Positions 44,297 to 53,543 are shown, numbered from the stretch's first letter. The stretch: DNA of 64,000 bases from Barnesiella sp. (GCA_014801075.1 JAAVEW010000008.1:51421-115420); one strand, 5' to 3'. Notes: generated by a model from the letters alone, not told the origin. Numbers and translations: made by a program.

Positions 44297-44986
44297 TTAG
44301 TCGTAGCGGGGGGTGGTGTGGTGGATGTTTTTGATGTGGCGGTGGATTATTTTGCGGTTTTCGCCGTTGGCGGCGGATTGTTGGAGGAGGGCTATGAGGC
44401 CGCGTTTGTCGGCGTAGCGGGCGGGGGGATTGTGGCGAGTGATGCGGCGGATTATCGACATGATTTCTTTTGAATAGCCTACGTAGGTGTCGTCGGGGAG
44501 ATCGCGGATGTCGCGCAGGCGACAGTTGCCGTAAAAGAGTATTACCGAGTAGAATGGCACTTCGGCTATGCCGCGCAACCTGCGGCGGAGGGCCTCGATA
44601 TGTCCGTCATTTTGCAGCACGGGGTTATAGAAGCGATGTTTCTCTTTGCCGTAGGCGAGCGACTGCACCCAGTAGTCATGGTAGCCGCGGCCATATATCC
44701 AGCCGCTGTAATCCTTTACCTCGATAACTATGATGCCTACCTTGGTGAGCACCACGGCGTCAATCTGCGAATATTGGTCGGGTGCTTTCTCGACGTACAG
44801 GTCGTGGTATATGGTGACGGCGGGGATGCCTTTTTTCAACAGTCGCAGCACAAGCCGGCGTTCGGAGCGAGTGCCGCGGCGGGTGTCGGTGACGGTGCGC
44901 AGCAACTCCCTGTCCTTGGCCCAGAGGTACACGCGGGCGATGATAAGAATGACCGCTGCCGTAATGAGTATTAAGAAGAGTATCAT
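44297..44986 (-). CDS. Membrane-anchored NERD domain protein
   Basis: 229 residues. One N-terminal membrane helix (MILFLILITAAVILIIARVY) precedes a NERD (nuclease-related) domain: RRGTRSERRLVLRLLKKGI, then QIDAVVLTKVGIIVIEVKDY with the Asp and Glu-x-Lys of the PD-(D/E)xK fold, and GYHDYWVQSLAYGKEKHRFY. The C-terminus is rich in His and Arg. NERD proteins are predicted nucleases with roles that are mostly unknown. The start is 25 bp after the M16 peptidase stop, the last position in a likely rpoN-led operon. Confidence 0.88.
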   Translation of the reverse strand: MILFLILITAAVILIIARVYLWAKDRELLRTVTDTRRGTRSERRLVLRLLKKGIPAVTIYHDLYVEKAPDQYSQIDAVVLTKVGIIVIEVKDYSGWIYGRGYHDYWVQSLAYGKEKHRFYNPVLQNDGHIEALRRRLRGIAEVPFYSVILFYGNCRLRDIRDLPDDTYVGYSKEIMSIIRRITRHNPPARYADKRGLIALLQQSAANGENRKIIHRHIKNIHHTTPRYD

Positions 44987-45011
44987 TCAGATTGTCAAAG
45001 AGAACCGGGTA

Positions 45012-46265
45012 TCAGGTGAGGGTTAGGGTGGAGAAGTTGGCGGGACGGAGGGTGGAGGCTGCTGCGTGGAGGTCGGCGGGGGTGAGGGATTCGATGGAGG
45101 CAGCGATGTCGGCGGGGGTGATTACCTTGTCGCGGAGCAGCAGGGAGCGGGCGGCCGAGAGGATAGTCTGCTCGGATGAGGCGGTCGATACCGTCAACTG
45201 ACCTATGTACTGGCGTTTGGCACGCTGCAGGGCCGCGGGGGTGAGCATGTTGTCGGCCATGCGGCGTAACTCGCTGTCGACCAGACGGCGGCAGCGGGCC
45301 GTGTCCTCGGGGTTGCAACCGAAATAGATGGCCATCAAACCGCAGTCGGTGTACATTGCCAGTGATGACTCCACGCTGTAGACGAGGCCGCGGCGTTCGC
45401 GCAGCGCGACGTTGAGGCGCGAGTTCATGCCGGGGCCGCCGAGCATGTTGTTGAGCAACGCAAATGCGTGGCGCTCAGGGGAGAAGAGCGAGGGGATGCG
45501 GGCGCCCATGACGGTGTGTCCCTGATGGTTGGAACCGTCGCCGCGGGTCTCGTCAAACCCTTCTATTACAGGGGGGACCGACTCAGTACGCTCCACCGCG
45601 CCATCACGCAGTCCTGCGAAATGGCGGTCGATAAGACGGGCCACGGTAGCCACACTCTCGCCGCCGAGATAGAACACCGTCATGTTGGGCACGCGGTAAA
45701 AACGGTCGAGAAATCCGCGGCACACCGCGCTGTTAAATGTCATGAGCGATTCCCTGTCGCCCAGAATGTTATGCCCTAACGGCGAACCGGCGAACACGAG
45801 GTCGTCAAAGTCGTCGAACACTGCTTCGGAGGGGGTGTCGAGGTAGGAATCAATCTCATCGGCCACCACCTCGCGCTCCTTGTCGAGCTCGGCATCGGGA
45901 AACTCCGAGTCCTTCACGAGGTCGGCGATGAGCGAAGTGGCGCGCGACGCGTTGCCGCGCGGGAAGATGGAGTAGACGAATGTCTCCTCCTTGGTGGTGT
46001 AGGCATTTAGTTCGCCACCGACGGTCTCCATGCAGTTTATTATGGATGAGGCGCGTCGCTTGTGGGTGCCCTTGAAGATAGTGTGCTCCACGAAGTGGGC
46101 AAGGCCGTAGTGGCCTGGCAGTTCGTCGCGCGAGCCTACGCGGGTGGCCACACCGAAGATTTCGGCCACCGTGTCGCGGTGCACGTGGACAAATCGCAAC
46201 CCCGAGTCGAGGGTCACTACCGTGTAGTCCGAGCGGTTGTCGAGCAGAGGTGATACCATACGCAT
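45012..46265 (-). CDS. M16 family zinc metallopeptidase
   Basis: 417 residues from ATG 46265, which overlaps the ispG TGA by one base; an ATG at 46259 is also possible. The inverted zinc motif HFVEH is in GLAHFVEHTIFKGTHKRRAS, and the distal Glu is in the block LDKEREVVADEIDSYLDTPS. The second half (GPGMNSRLNVALRERRGLVY and GCNPEDTARCRRLVDSEL) is the inactive M16 domain. No signal peptide is visible, so it probably degrades peptides in the cytoplasm. It is coupled with ispG. Confidence 0.92.
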   Translation of the reverse strand: MRMVSPLLDNRSDYTVVTLDSGLRFVHVHRDTVAEIFGVATRVGSRDELPGHYGLAHFVEHTIFKGTHKRRASSIINCMETVGGELNAYTTKEETFVYSIFPRGNASRATSLIADLVKDSEFPDAELDKEREVVADEIDSYLDTPSEAVFDDFDDLVFAGSPLGHNILGDRESLMTFNSAVCRGFLDRFYRVPNMTVFYLGGESVATVARLIDRHFAGLRDGAVERTESVPPVIEGFDETRGDGSNHQGHTVMGARIPSLFSPERHAFALLNNMLGGPGMNSRLNVALRERRGLVYSVESSLAMYTDCGLMAIYFGCNPEDTARCRRLVDSELRRMADNMLTPAALQRAKRQYIGQLTVSTASSEQTILSAARSLLLRDKVITPADIAASIESLTPADLHAAASTLRPANFSTLTLT

Positions 46266-47932
46266 CAGTCGTTGATAGGTTCCACCCACTTGCCGTCGGC
46301 CTTGATGAGCGCTATTAGTCGCGGCAGAGCTTCATCGGCGGGAATGTTGCGCTCGATGCACTCCTTTTGGCGGTAAAGGCTTACGCGACCTGCGGCGGCG
46401 CCTACGTAGCCGTAGTCGGCATCGGCCATCTCGCCGGGACCGTTGACTATGCAGCCCATGACACCGATTTTGAGGTGACGCAGGTGGGAGAGTTCGCGCT
46501 TTATGGTGTTGACGGTCGATTGCAGGTCGAACATGGTGCGGCCGCAGCCGGGGCACGAGATAAACTCGGTGCGCGAGAAACGGAGTCTGGCGGCCTGTAG
46601 AATGCCGAGCGACAGCGCTGATAGCGCGTCGGCATCGAGCACCGATGACTTGACCGAGATACCGTCGGCAAATCCGCAGAGCAGCAGTGCCCCCATATCG
46701 GCCGAAGCATACACCACGACAGCCTCGGCGGGAGTGTTGCCGTAGTCGATTTCGGGAATGAGCGGATTGTCGATGCCCGCGTCGGTGAGCGCGTGCATGG
46801 CGGCTTTGAGTGCAGCGGCAGGATTAATGTGGGAGGTGGTGAGTACCAGTATCTTACCCTTGGCACGACGAGCTTCGGCTATGAGCGTGTCGGCATCAGT
46901 GTCGACACTGATGCGCACCATGTCGCCGACAGGAATATCGTCGACAGCGAGAGCCACGGCAGTGTTGCCGCCGCCTACATTGCCAACGGCCACCGACTTG
47001 CGGCGCGCAGGTTCTACGGCATTGTAGCCCTCGTAAGGCTTGCCCTCAATAGCACCGACAGCGGCCCAGGCGTCAAGACGGCCAGTGAGCATCGCGGCCA
47101 CTGGAATCTCGCACTCAGGCTCCTCGCTGAGCGATACCCTGATAGTGTCGCCGATGCCCTCGGCAAGGAGAGCGCCGATACCTACGGCGGAGCGGATGCG
47201 GCCATCCTCGCCGTTGCCCGCCTCGGTCACACCGAGATGGAGCGGGTAGTGCATATCCTCCTTATCCATAGCCTCTACGAGCAAGCGCACGGAGTTGACC
47301 ATGACCACAGTGTTGGAGGCTTTGATGGAGATGACAACGTCGTTGAAATCGAGTTTGCGGAGTATGCGCAGAAATTCCATCGCGCTCTCCACCACGCCGG
47401 CGGGAGTGTCGCCGTATCGGCTCATAATGCGGTCGGAGAGCGAACCGTGGTTCACGCCGATACGTAGCGCTGTGGAGTGCTCGCGGCAGATGTCGACGAG
47501 CGGACGCAGGCGCTGCTCTATGCGGCGTATCTCCTCGGCATACTCCTCGTCGGTGTACTCCAGATGGCGGAACGTGCGGGCCGGGTCGACGAAGTTGCCG
47601 GGGTTGATTCTCACCTTCTCCACGATGGCAGCCGCAGCATCGGCCGCGGCGGGGTTGAAGTGGATATCGGCCACGAGTGGAGCGTCGTAGCCCTTGGCAC
47701 GAAGTTGCGCATGAATGTCGGCAAGATTGTTGGCCTCGCGCACACCCTGAGCGGTGAGGCGCACTATCTCCCCGCCGGCATCGATGATGCGGGCGGCCTG
47801 CGCCACGGAACCCTCGGTGTCCATAGTGGAGGTGGAGGTCATTGACTGCAGGCGCACGGGGAAGTCACTGCCTATGTTGACGCGGCCCACGCGAGCGGTC
47901 GACGTGGGGCGGCGTGTATATCCGAAACTCAT
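46265..47932 (-). CDS. ispG: 4-hydroxy-3-methylbut-2-enyl diphosphate synthase (long form)
   Basis: 555 residues, the long IspG form with an inserted middle domain, also seen in plants and other Bacteroidetes. The start is RRPTSTARVGRVNIGSDFPV, then ARIIDAGGEIVRLTAQGVRE and INPGNFVDP. The Fe4S4 cysteines are in FISCPGCGRTMFDL and GVMGCIVNGPGEMADADY. It makes HMBPP, the penultimate step of the MEP isoprenoid pathway. It lies between purE (18 bp upstream) and the M16 gene. Confidence 0.96.
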   Translation of the reverse strand: MSFGYTRRPTSTARVGRVNIGSDFPVRLQSMTSTSTMDTEGSVAQAARIIDAGGEIVRLTAQGVREANNLADIHAQLRAKGYDAPLVADIHFNPAAADAAAAIVEKVRINPGNFVDPARTFRHLEYTDEEYAEEIRRIEQRLRPLVDICREHSTALRIGVNHGSLSDRIMSRYGDTPAGVVESAMEFLRILRKLDFNDVVISIKASNTVVMVNSVRLLVEAMDKEDMHYPLHLGVTEAGNGEDGRIRSAVGIGALLAEGIGDTIRVSLSEEPECEIPVAAMLTGRLDAWAAVGAIEGKPYEGYNAVEPARRKSVAVGNVGGGNTAVALAVDDIPVGDMVRISVDTDADTLIAEARRAKGKILVLTTSHINPAAALKAAMHALTDAGIDNPLIPEIDYGNTPAEAVVVYASADMGALLLCGFADGISVKSSVLDADALSALSLGILQAARLRFSRTEFISCPGCGRTMFDLQSTVNTIKRELSHLRHLKIGVMGCIVNGPGEMADADYGYVGAAAGRVSLYRQKECIERNIPADEALPRLIALIKADGKWVEPIND

Positions 47933-47950
47933 ATCTGACGGAGTTACTGA

Positions 47951-48457
47951 TTAATTGGTTTTGAACTTGTATTCGATTTTGGCCAGTTCGGCGTTGGCTT
48001 TGACGATTTTCTCCTTGAGGCCGGCGCGGTAGGCGGCGAAGCGGGCGGCAACGTCGGCGTCGGTCAGTGCAATCATCTGGGTGGCAAGCACTGCGGCGTT
48101 CATCGAAGCGTTGATGCCGACGGTGGCAACGGCGATGCCGGGAGGCATCTGTATGATGGAGAGCATGGCATCCTTACCGCCGAGAGTGGCGTCGAGGGGC
48201 ACACCGATGACGGGCAGCGTGGTAGACGCAGCGATTACACCGGGCAGGGCGGCGGCCATGCCGGCTGCGGCGATGATGACTTTGAGGCCGCGCTCGGAGG
48301 CGGTGCGGGCAAACTCCTCCACTTCGGCGGGAGTGCGGTGGGCCGAGAGGGCGTTCATCTCAAAGGGTATCTCCATGCTGTCGAGAAAGTCGGCAGCTTT
48401 CTTCATCACGGGAAGGTCGGAGGTGCTTCCCATTATAATGCTTACGAGCGGTTTCAT
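47951..48457 (-). CDS. purE: N5-carboxyaminoimidazole ribonucleotide mutase
   Basis: 168 residues, class I PurE. VSIIMGSTSDLPVMKKAADF, the SAHRTPAEVEEFARTASERG active-site block with His, and LPVIGVPLDATLGGKDAMLS are all present. It rearranges N5-CAIR to CAIR in purine synthesis in the cytoplasm. No purK is adjacent. Confidence 0.97.
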   Translation of the reverse strand: MKPLVSIIMGSTSDLPVMKKAADFLDSMEIPFEMNALSAHRTPAEVEEFARTASERGLKVIIAAAGMAAALPGVIAASTTLPVIGVPLDATLGGKDAMLSIIQMPPGIAVATVGINASMNAAVLATQMIALTDADVAARFAAYRAGLKEKIVKANAELAKIEYKFKTN

Positions 48458-48507
48458 AACGTCAGTATATTATTGTTATATATTAGTTCTGCAAGTTGTT
48501 GACGGCA

Positions 48508-49176
48508 TCAGGCGGCAAGCAGCTGAAAGACCGATACCCAGAGCACGCCGTTGAAAAATCCGGCCACTACCTGCGCCAGAGTGTGGCGGTCGAGGATAAG
48601 GCGGGAGGTCATTACGGCACCCGAGGCTATGATGGATATGATGAAAAGAGAGTCGTTGTCGCTGAGTATCATGCTGCGGTAGGAGAGGAAGAAAGTCAGC
48701 GCTGTGAGGCCGCCGATGCAGGTGGCGTGGCCGCTGATTTTCCATTTGAAATTGACTACCATGGTGACAATGGCGGTGGCACCGGCCGAGAGCATGAACA
48801 TCGACAGCCACGCGGGGGAATTAATCTTGGCAAGATACAGAGCGATAGCCATGTAGGACATCGCGGCGGCCGCGTAGATGTAGGGGCGGTCGGTGCGCTC
48901 GTTGAGCGACGGGTGTTTTATGACCTTCACCTTAGTGAGCACGAACAGCACCATTACGGGTATCATCGTGGTGATAGCAAATGTCAGCATCAGTATCTGC
49001 CAGCGCGCTCCGGCGGGGGCAAAGACGAGGTAGGTACACCACAGCGATATTGCCATCGCGTAGGTGGGCATGAGCAGCGGTGATGATACTATTGATATGA
49101 TGCCGGCAATGGTTTTCACTACCGTGTCAACCGCTTTGCTCACGTTTATTTTCGATAATTGTTTTATATCAGCCAT
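48508..49176 (-). CDS. PAP2-superfamily membrane protein
   Basis: 222 residues with six membrane helices. KHPSLNERTDRPYIYAAAAM fits the first PAP2 motif (with variant spacing), KWKISGHATCIGGL the second (SGH) and SRLILDRHTLAQVVAGFFNG the third (SR...H). All three catalytic elements are therefore present. It may remove phosphate from a lipid such as undecaprenyl or glycerol phosphates; the substrate is unknown. It starts 25 bp after the rpoN stop and precedes purE by 50 bp. Confidence 0.85.
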   Translation of the reverse strand: MADIKQLSKINVSKAVDTVVKTIAGIISIVSSPLLMPTYAMAISLWCTYLVFAPAGARWQILMLTFAITTMIPVMVLFVLTKVKVIKHPSLNERTDRPYIYAAAAMSYMAIALYLAKINSPAWLSMFMLSAGATAIVTMVVNFKWKISGHATCIGGLTALTFFLSYRSMILSDNDSLFIISIIASGAVMTSRLILDRHTLAQVVAGFFNGVLWVSVFQLLAA

Positions 49177-49201
49177 TTTTAAAGGGTGGTGTTATGTTCT
49201 G

Positions 49202-50647
49202 TTATTGAGTTGACTGTATGGTTTTGCGCAGCCGTGCCACGGGGATGCCGAGGCGCTCGCGGTACTTGGCCACGGTGCGGCGCGCGATATTGAAACCCTG
49301 CTCCGAGAGCATCGAGGCGATGGTGTCGTCGGAGAGCGGGGAGCGTTTGTTCTCGTTGGCAATGACGCCTTTGAGGGCGTTCATTATCTGGTGGGAAGTG
49401 ATGTCGTCGTTGGCAATGGGGCGCTCGTTGAAGAAGAATTTCAGCGGGTATATGCCCGATGGGGCCATGACATATTTTGAAGCGGTGGCGCGGGATATGA
49501 CCGAGAGGTCGTAGCCGGTGAGTGCCGCCACATCCTTGAGTATCATTGGTTTGAGTTGCGTCTCGTCGCCCGTGAGGAAGAAGTCGCGTTGCAGCGAGGC
49601 GATTGCGGTCATGACATTGAGCAGTGTCGACTGGCGCATCTGCAGGGTCTTGATGAAAGCCTGCGCCTCGTCGCGGCGGGTGCGTATGAAGGTCGCCGTC
49701 TCGGCCCGTTCGCGCGGAGTTAGCGAGTCGGCAAGTGATGAGTCGAGACTGAACGATTGTGAGACGGCCAGTTCGGGAATGTTGTTGAGCAGACTGACAG
49801 TCAGCGTATTGTCATTGTCAATGTCGACCTGCAGTTCGGGGATTATCTGTCGGCCTGTGTACTCTATAGCGCTGTCGTTGAGCTGATTGCCCGGCTTGGG
49901 GTTGAGGTGGGAAATCAGTTCGATGGCATCGTTAAGGCGCTCGTTGTCAATGCCGAGCATGTCGGCCAGACGGTCGAAATGCTTCTTGGAGAAGAGGTCG
50001 AAATAGTGGGTGAGGATTTCGCGGGCAGTGATTACCTCGACCGATGGCTTGCGGCGGTTGAGCTGCAGCAGCAGGCAGTCGCGCAGGTCGGCCGCTCCCA
50101 CGCCGGCGGGGTCGAGGGTGCGGATAATGTCGAGCACCTGACGCACCTCCGCGGGGTCGGTCTCCACCGATTCGCTGAAAGTGATGTCGTCGGCAATCGC
50201 TTCGGGCGAGCGTTTCAGGTAGCCGTTGGAGTCGAGGTTGCCTATTATATAGTTGGCTATGGAGAGTTGGCGCGGGGTGAGCGACATTTCGTTGAGCTGT
50301 CGCAGCAGTTCCTCGCCGAGAGTCAGGTCGTCGTTGACAGCCACGGGGGTGTAGTACGTGTCGTTGACGCTGCGGTTGCGCGCTTCGAGCATGTAGGACG
50401 GAATCTCATCGTCGTGGCCGTAGTCGGCGAGCTGCACCTGCTCCGAGGTTTCGTTGAAGGTGTCGGCATCGTCGGCCGAGCGGGGTGTCTCCACCACCTC
50501 GAGCGCCGGCATGTCCTCAAGCGCGCGGCTCACTTCCCCCTCTATCTCGGGACCTGTCATCTCAAGCATCTTGACAAACTGCACCTGCATCGGTTTGAGC
50601 CGCTGCTGCTGTCGGAGGTCCTGCTGTTGATGAAGTGATGTGCTCAT
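49202..50647 (-). CDS. rpoN: RNA polymerase sigma-54 factor
   Basis: 481 residues. Region I is Gln/Leu-rich (QQDLRQQQRLKPMQVQFVKM), followed by an acidic region II, the core-binding domain with SLTPRQLSIANYIIGNLDSN, and the C-terminal HTH and RpoN box (NIARRTVAKYRERLGIPVAR). Sigma-54 reads -24/-12 promoters with AAA activators. It has a good own promoter at 50737-50768 and a hairpin in its leader. Five genes follow closely on the same strand. Confidence 0.96.
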   Translation of the reverse strand: MSTSLHQQQDLRQQQRLKPMQVQFVKMLEMTGPEIEGEVSRALEDMPALEVVETPRSADDADTFNETSEQVQLADYGHDDEIPSYMLEARNRSVNDTYYTPVAVNDDLTLGEELLRQLNEMSLTPRQLSIANYIIGNLDSNGYLKRSPEAIADDITFSESVETDPAEVRQVLDIIRTLDPAGVGAADLRDCLLLQLNRRKPSVEVITAREILTHYFDLFSKKHFDRLADMLGIDNERLNDAIELISHLNPKPGNQLNDSAIEYTGRQIIPELQVDIDNDNTLTVSLLNNIPELAVSQSFSLDSSLADSLTPRERAETATFIRTRRDEAQAFIKTLQMRQSTLLNVMTAIASLQRDFFLTGDETQLKPMILKDVAALTGYDLSVISRATASKYVMAPSGIYPLKFFFNERPIANDDITSHQIMNALKGVIANENKRSPLSDDTIASMLSEQGFNIARRTVAKYRERLGIPVARLRKTIQSTQ

Positions 50648-50674
50648 GCGCTTGGTTTAACTGTCAGGTGATAG

Positions 50675-50705
50675 GTAACTGTTTGAAATAATTTTGAACA
50701 GTTAC
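50675..50705 (-). promoter_or_regulatory. Hairpin in the rpoN leader
   Basis: GTAACTGTT (50675-50683) pairs with AACAGTTAC (50697-50705); further imperfect pairing inside extends the stem to about 13 of 15 positions with almost no loop. It lies between the promoter and ATG, 28 bases from the start. Either a dyad operator or an RNA hairpin is possible. Confidence 0.45.
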
Positions 50706-50736
50706 TTAATTTTAACAATGCGGTATAAGTTACAGG

Positions 50737-50768
50737 CAAAGGTAACTCAATCGTTCGGGATAGCCAAA
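50737..50768 (-). promoter_or_regulatory. Promoter of rpoN
   Basis: On the minus strand TTTG (50768-50765), 20 bases, then TACCTTTG (50744-50737): an exact TTTG / TAnnTTTG match with normal spacing. The leader would be about 83 bases. Confidence 0.6.
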
Positions 50769-50777
50769 ATTGTGATG

Positions 50778-51647
50778 TTAATGAACAATAAAACTGTCGA
50801 GTGATTTTCGCTCGAAAGCGTCAATCATGGAGCCCGGAGTGGCGTTGTAGATGGTGACGCCGCGGCTTCGGGCATACTCCTCGATTATGTGATAGGCCTT
50901 GAAAGCCAGGTAGAAACTGTAGAGGATGGAGTGGAGCGGATAGCGCAGATACTCCTTGCGTATGCGGCGCTCCTCCTTCTCGTCCTCCTTGTAGAAGTGG
51001 GGCTGGCGGGAAAGCACATGGTTCTCCTCGTCGACGGTGAGGGTGGCGGTCCAAGTGTGGTCGGCGCCGGTGATGTAAATCTCGCGGTAGCCCATGCCTA
51101 TGCCGGTCATGATGGCGGGAATCAGCACGTTGCGCGGGCGCGGCATGCCTCGGCGGCTGTCGAAGGCCATGCGTTCAAGCGGTCCGAAGCCCTCGATGCC
51201 CACCGCGTTGTAGTATTCCACCGTCAGATTGCCTGATGATGTCAGCGGGCAGTTCTTCCGTGCCGCGAAGGGGAGGAAGAGGGTCATCGGCCAGTCGACG
51301 TTGCGGATATTGTCGAGGAGCCGGGCCACGTTGGCGTCGTCGGGGTTGGCGAAGAAATGCGGGTCGGCGAGGATGTAGTATTTGGGTCGCAGTCGGGTGA
51401 ACTCAGGTGCGTTGGCGGCGAAGTTGACCGCCATGGAGTCGATGCCTCCGGCAATCAGTTGCTCATGCGCGGCTATGGTGGCGGCGAGTGAGGGACCGTT
51501 GCCCATGATGAGCAGTGGGCGCGAGCCGTCGACACGCTGATAGCGGGCGCGCCTGGTCGACAGCATCAGTTTGGCTATGCTTTTCACCGACTTGGCCAGG
51601 CGCATGCCGAAGCCTTCGCGGGTGGAGTCAGAGACTGTTTTCGTCAT
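50778..51647 (-). CDS. Putative glycosyltransferase resembling GT42 sialyltransferases and DUF115/MptE-like proteins
   Basis: 289 residues from ATG 51647; an upstream TTG at 51671 is less likely. Three blocks line up with Campylobacter CstI/CstII-type sialyltransferases and with the DUF115 domain of Maf proteins: LLIMGNGPSL (46-55), the Rossmann-like GMGYREIYITGADH, and the C-terminal GVTIYNATPGSMIDAFERKS. The comparison is from memory. Both families act on nonulosonic acids, which fits the divergent NeuB-containing operon. It overlaps the 3' end of the SDR gene by 20 bp. The alternative is a pterin-kinase-like MptE enzyme. Cytoplasmic, no membrane helix. Confidence 0.6.
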   Translation of the reverse strand: MTKTVSDSTREGFGMRLAKSVKSIAKLMLSTRRARYQRVDGSRPLLIMGNGPSLAATIAAHEQLIAGGIDSMAVNFAANAPEFTRLRPKYYILADPHFFANPDDANVARLLDNIRNVDWPMTLFLPFAARKNCPLTSSGNLTVEYYNAVGIEGFGPLERMAFDSRRGMPRPRNVLIPAIMTGIGMGYREIYITGADHTWTATLTVDEENHVLSRQPHFYKEDEKEERRIRKEYLRYPLHSILYSFYLAFKAYHIIEEYARSRGVTIYNATPGSMIDAFERKSLDSFIVH

Positions 51648-52539
51648 AGTTATGGGTTTTGAGATAGTCAACCACGGGAGAGGGGTGGAACTCGATGGTG
51701 CGGCACAGGCGTGAATTGTCGAACGTCAGCGTGCGGTAGCGCTCGGCCAGCGACTTGCTGTTGAAACCGAACACGGGGATAAAGTCGCATACACGGGCTA
51801 TGATGCGGGCTCGCTTGGCACGCAGGGTGTAGACGCGCTTGTTGTTGATGCGCAAGGCGAGAGCCTCCACGAGGTCGTGGCGCGAGGGGTCGGCGCCGTC
51901 GGTGATGTTGAAGAGGCCGTTGACCCCGCGTAGCATGACTGCGGCGCGGGCCACGTCGGTGGCATGGACAACGCTCAGGCGCGCTGTCTCGTCGTCGATA
52001 TGGTGATAGTTGCCTCGGTATATACTGTTGACGAGCTGTCGCAGGCGTCCCTTCATGCCGGTGCCCACGATGTCGGGGGCGCGGAGTATGGCGAGGCTGA
52101 CGTTGCGGGCGTCACACCATTGGCGAAGCATCTGCTCCGCTTCGAGTTTGGTGCGGCCAACTTCGGTGACAGGGTCGGGCTCGCGGTTCTCGTTGATGCC
52201 GTTACCCTCGTCGGCGCCATATACCTCGGTCGATGAGATGTAGACAATCGAAGCGGGGGGATTCTTCTCGAGCGATGCGAGCAAGCGGCGGGTAGCCTCG
52301 ACGTTGAGCAGCCGGGCATTGCCGCCGTGGCATGTGCCAAGCAGGTGAAACACAGTGTCGTAACGGCGCGAGGGGGTGAACTCCTCGGTAGCGAGGTTGA
52401 CTACATAGTCGTTGAAGGGCGACGTGCCTGCGGTGTGCAACGCGGGAGCCGGTTCGGCCGGGAGAGTGCGGCGCAGTTCGTCGATTAAATATTTGCCAAG
52501 GAAACCGCCTGCTGCGGTAATCAATATATCGTTGGTCAT
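51628..52539 (-). CDS. NAD-dependent epimerase/dehydratase-like SDR with altered active site
   Basis: 303 residues from ATG 52539 (MTNDILITAAGGFLGKYLID). The extended-SDR fold is clear (VFHLLGTCHGG, VYISSTEVYGADEG, VVHATDVARAAVMLRG). Two key positions are changed. The nucleotide loop reads TAAGGFLG instead of TGxxGFLG, and the YxxxK pair reads VGRTK (in DPVTEVGRTKLEAE), so the catalytic Tyr is Val. It may be a binding or weakly active paralogue. It is the first gene of a pair with the GT42-like protein and has a strong promoter at 52561-52592. Confidence 0.82.
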   Translation of the reverse strand: MTNDILITAAGGFLGKYLIDELRRTLPAEPAPALHTAGTSPFNDYVVNLATEEFTPSRRYDTVFHLLGTCHGGNARLLNVEATRRLLASLEKNPPASIVYISSTEVYGADEGNGINENREPDPVTEVGRTKLEAEQMLRQWCDARNVSLAILRAPDIVGTGMKGRLRQLVNSIYRGNYHHIDDETARLSVVHATDVARAAVMLRGVNGLFNITDGADPSRHDLVEALALRINNKRVYTLRAKRARIIARVCDFIPVFGFNSKSLAERYRTLTFDNSRLCRTIEFHPSPVVDYLKTHNYDENSL

Positions 52540-52560
52540 TGAAAACGGTGTTATATCCCA

Positions 52561-52592
52561 CAAATTTACGGGAAATTATAGCACAACGCAAA
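52561..52592 (-). promoter_or_regulatory. Promoter of the SDR-glycosyltransferase pair
   Basis: On the minus strand TTTG (52592-52589), 20 bases, then TAAATTTG (52568-52561), an exact match to the Bacteroidetes pattern. The leader would be about 15 bases. Confidence 0.6.
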
Positions 52593-52691
52593 TTTTATTA
52601 TTAATTTTGTGGCAGAAGTAAACGTTGAAAATTATTTTAAACACAATCTAATGATATAGCAAGGTAATTTTCAGCTTCTGCTTAAGAAGAT

Positions 52692-53543
52692 ATGGAAGCA
52701 ACTGTCGATACAACAAAGCCGCTTGAAATCAATGTGGGAGAGGTGATTAAGCAACGACTCCCCCGTTATTGGCGCTTCATACCGCGCTGCCTGGTGAGAA
52801 AGGTGGAGCGCACCATATGTCAGGAGGAACTTAACAAACTGCTGCGTGACAATTTCCCGCGTCGCGGGGCCGACTTCTGCCGCGGCGTGCTGAGTGACCT
52901 TGACGTGGAGGTCAGATTTCACAACACGGAGCTGATACCGCGCGACAACAGCCGGGTGCTCTTCGTCAGCAACCATCCGCTCGGCGGCCTTGACGGCATG
53001 GCGCTCATCGACTTCGTGGAGCGCTTCTACGGCATGGCGCCGCGATTCATAGTCAACGACCTGTTGAACGCCGTCGAACCGCTGTCCGACACGTTCCTGC
53101 CCGTCAACAAGCACGGAGCGCAGTCGCGTCAGGCCATCGAGGCACTGGAGCGCGCGTTTGCCTCCGACGCGCCGCTGATCATGTTTCCCGCCGGACTGGT
53201 TTCCCGCCGCGGCAAGAAAGGAGTGGTGGCCGACCTGCAGTGGCAGAAAATGTTCGTTGCCAAGGCCCGGCAGTATGGCCGCGACATCATCCCGCTGCAT
53301 TTCTATGCTGAAAATTCATCTTTTTTTTATAAATTTGCAAAATTCAGGCAGAGAATAGGTCTGAAATTCAATATCGAGATGATATATCTGCCCCGCGAGG
53401 TGTTCCGTTCGCGAGGAAAAACCTTTGATGTGGTGGTTGGAAAGCCGATTTCCTGCGCCACGCTCGGCGACATGCCGCCGCTTGAGAAGGCGCAGCAGAT
53501 ACGTCAGATTGTCTATGACCTCGATATGGAGCGGTGCCGGTAA
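52692..53543 (+). CDS. glsA: Lysophospholipid-type O-acyltransferase, likely glycine-lipid enzyme GlsA
   Basis: 283 residues, PlsC/LPLAT family. The HxxxxD-type motif is NHPLGGLDGMALIDFVERFY, with ILFVSNHPLGG-like context and the later block PLIMFPAGLVSRRGKKG (substrate-binding). With the adjacent GNAT gene it matches the GlsA/GlsB pair that makes glycine (and flavo-) lipids in Bacteroides: GlsB N-acylates glycine and GlsA adds the second O-linked chain. The symbol is by analogy and moderately sure. It starts an eight-gene plus-strand run (gaps 45 bp or less) and has a divergent promoter region to its left. Confidence 0.7.
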   Translation: MEATVDTTKPLEINVGEVIKQRLPRYWRFIPRCLVRKVERTICQEELNKLLRDNFPRRGADFCRGVLSDLDVEVRFHNTELIPRDNSRVLFVSNHPLGGLDGMALIDFVERFYGMAPRFIVNDLLNAVEPLSDTFLPVNKHGAQSRQAIEALERAFASDAPLIMFPAGLVSRRGKKGVVADLQWQKMFVAKARQYGRDIIPLHFYAENSSFFYKFAKFRQRIGLKFNIEMIYLPREVFRSRGKTFDVVVGKPISCATLGDMPPLEKAQQIRQIVYDLDMERCR

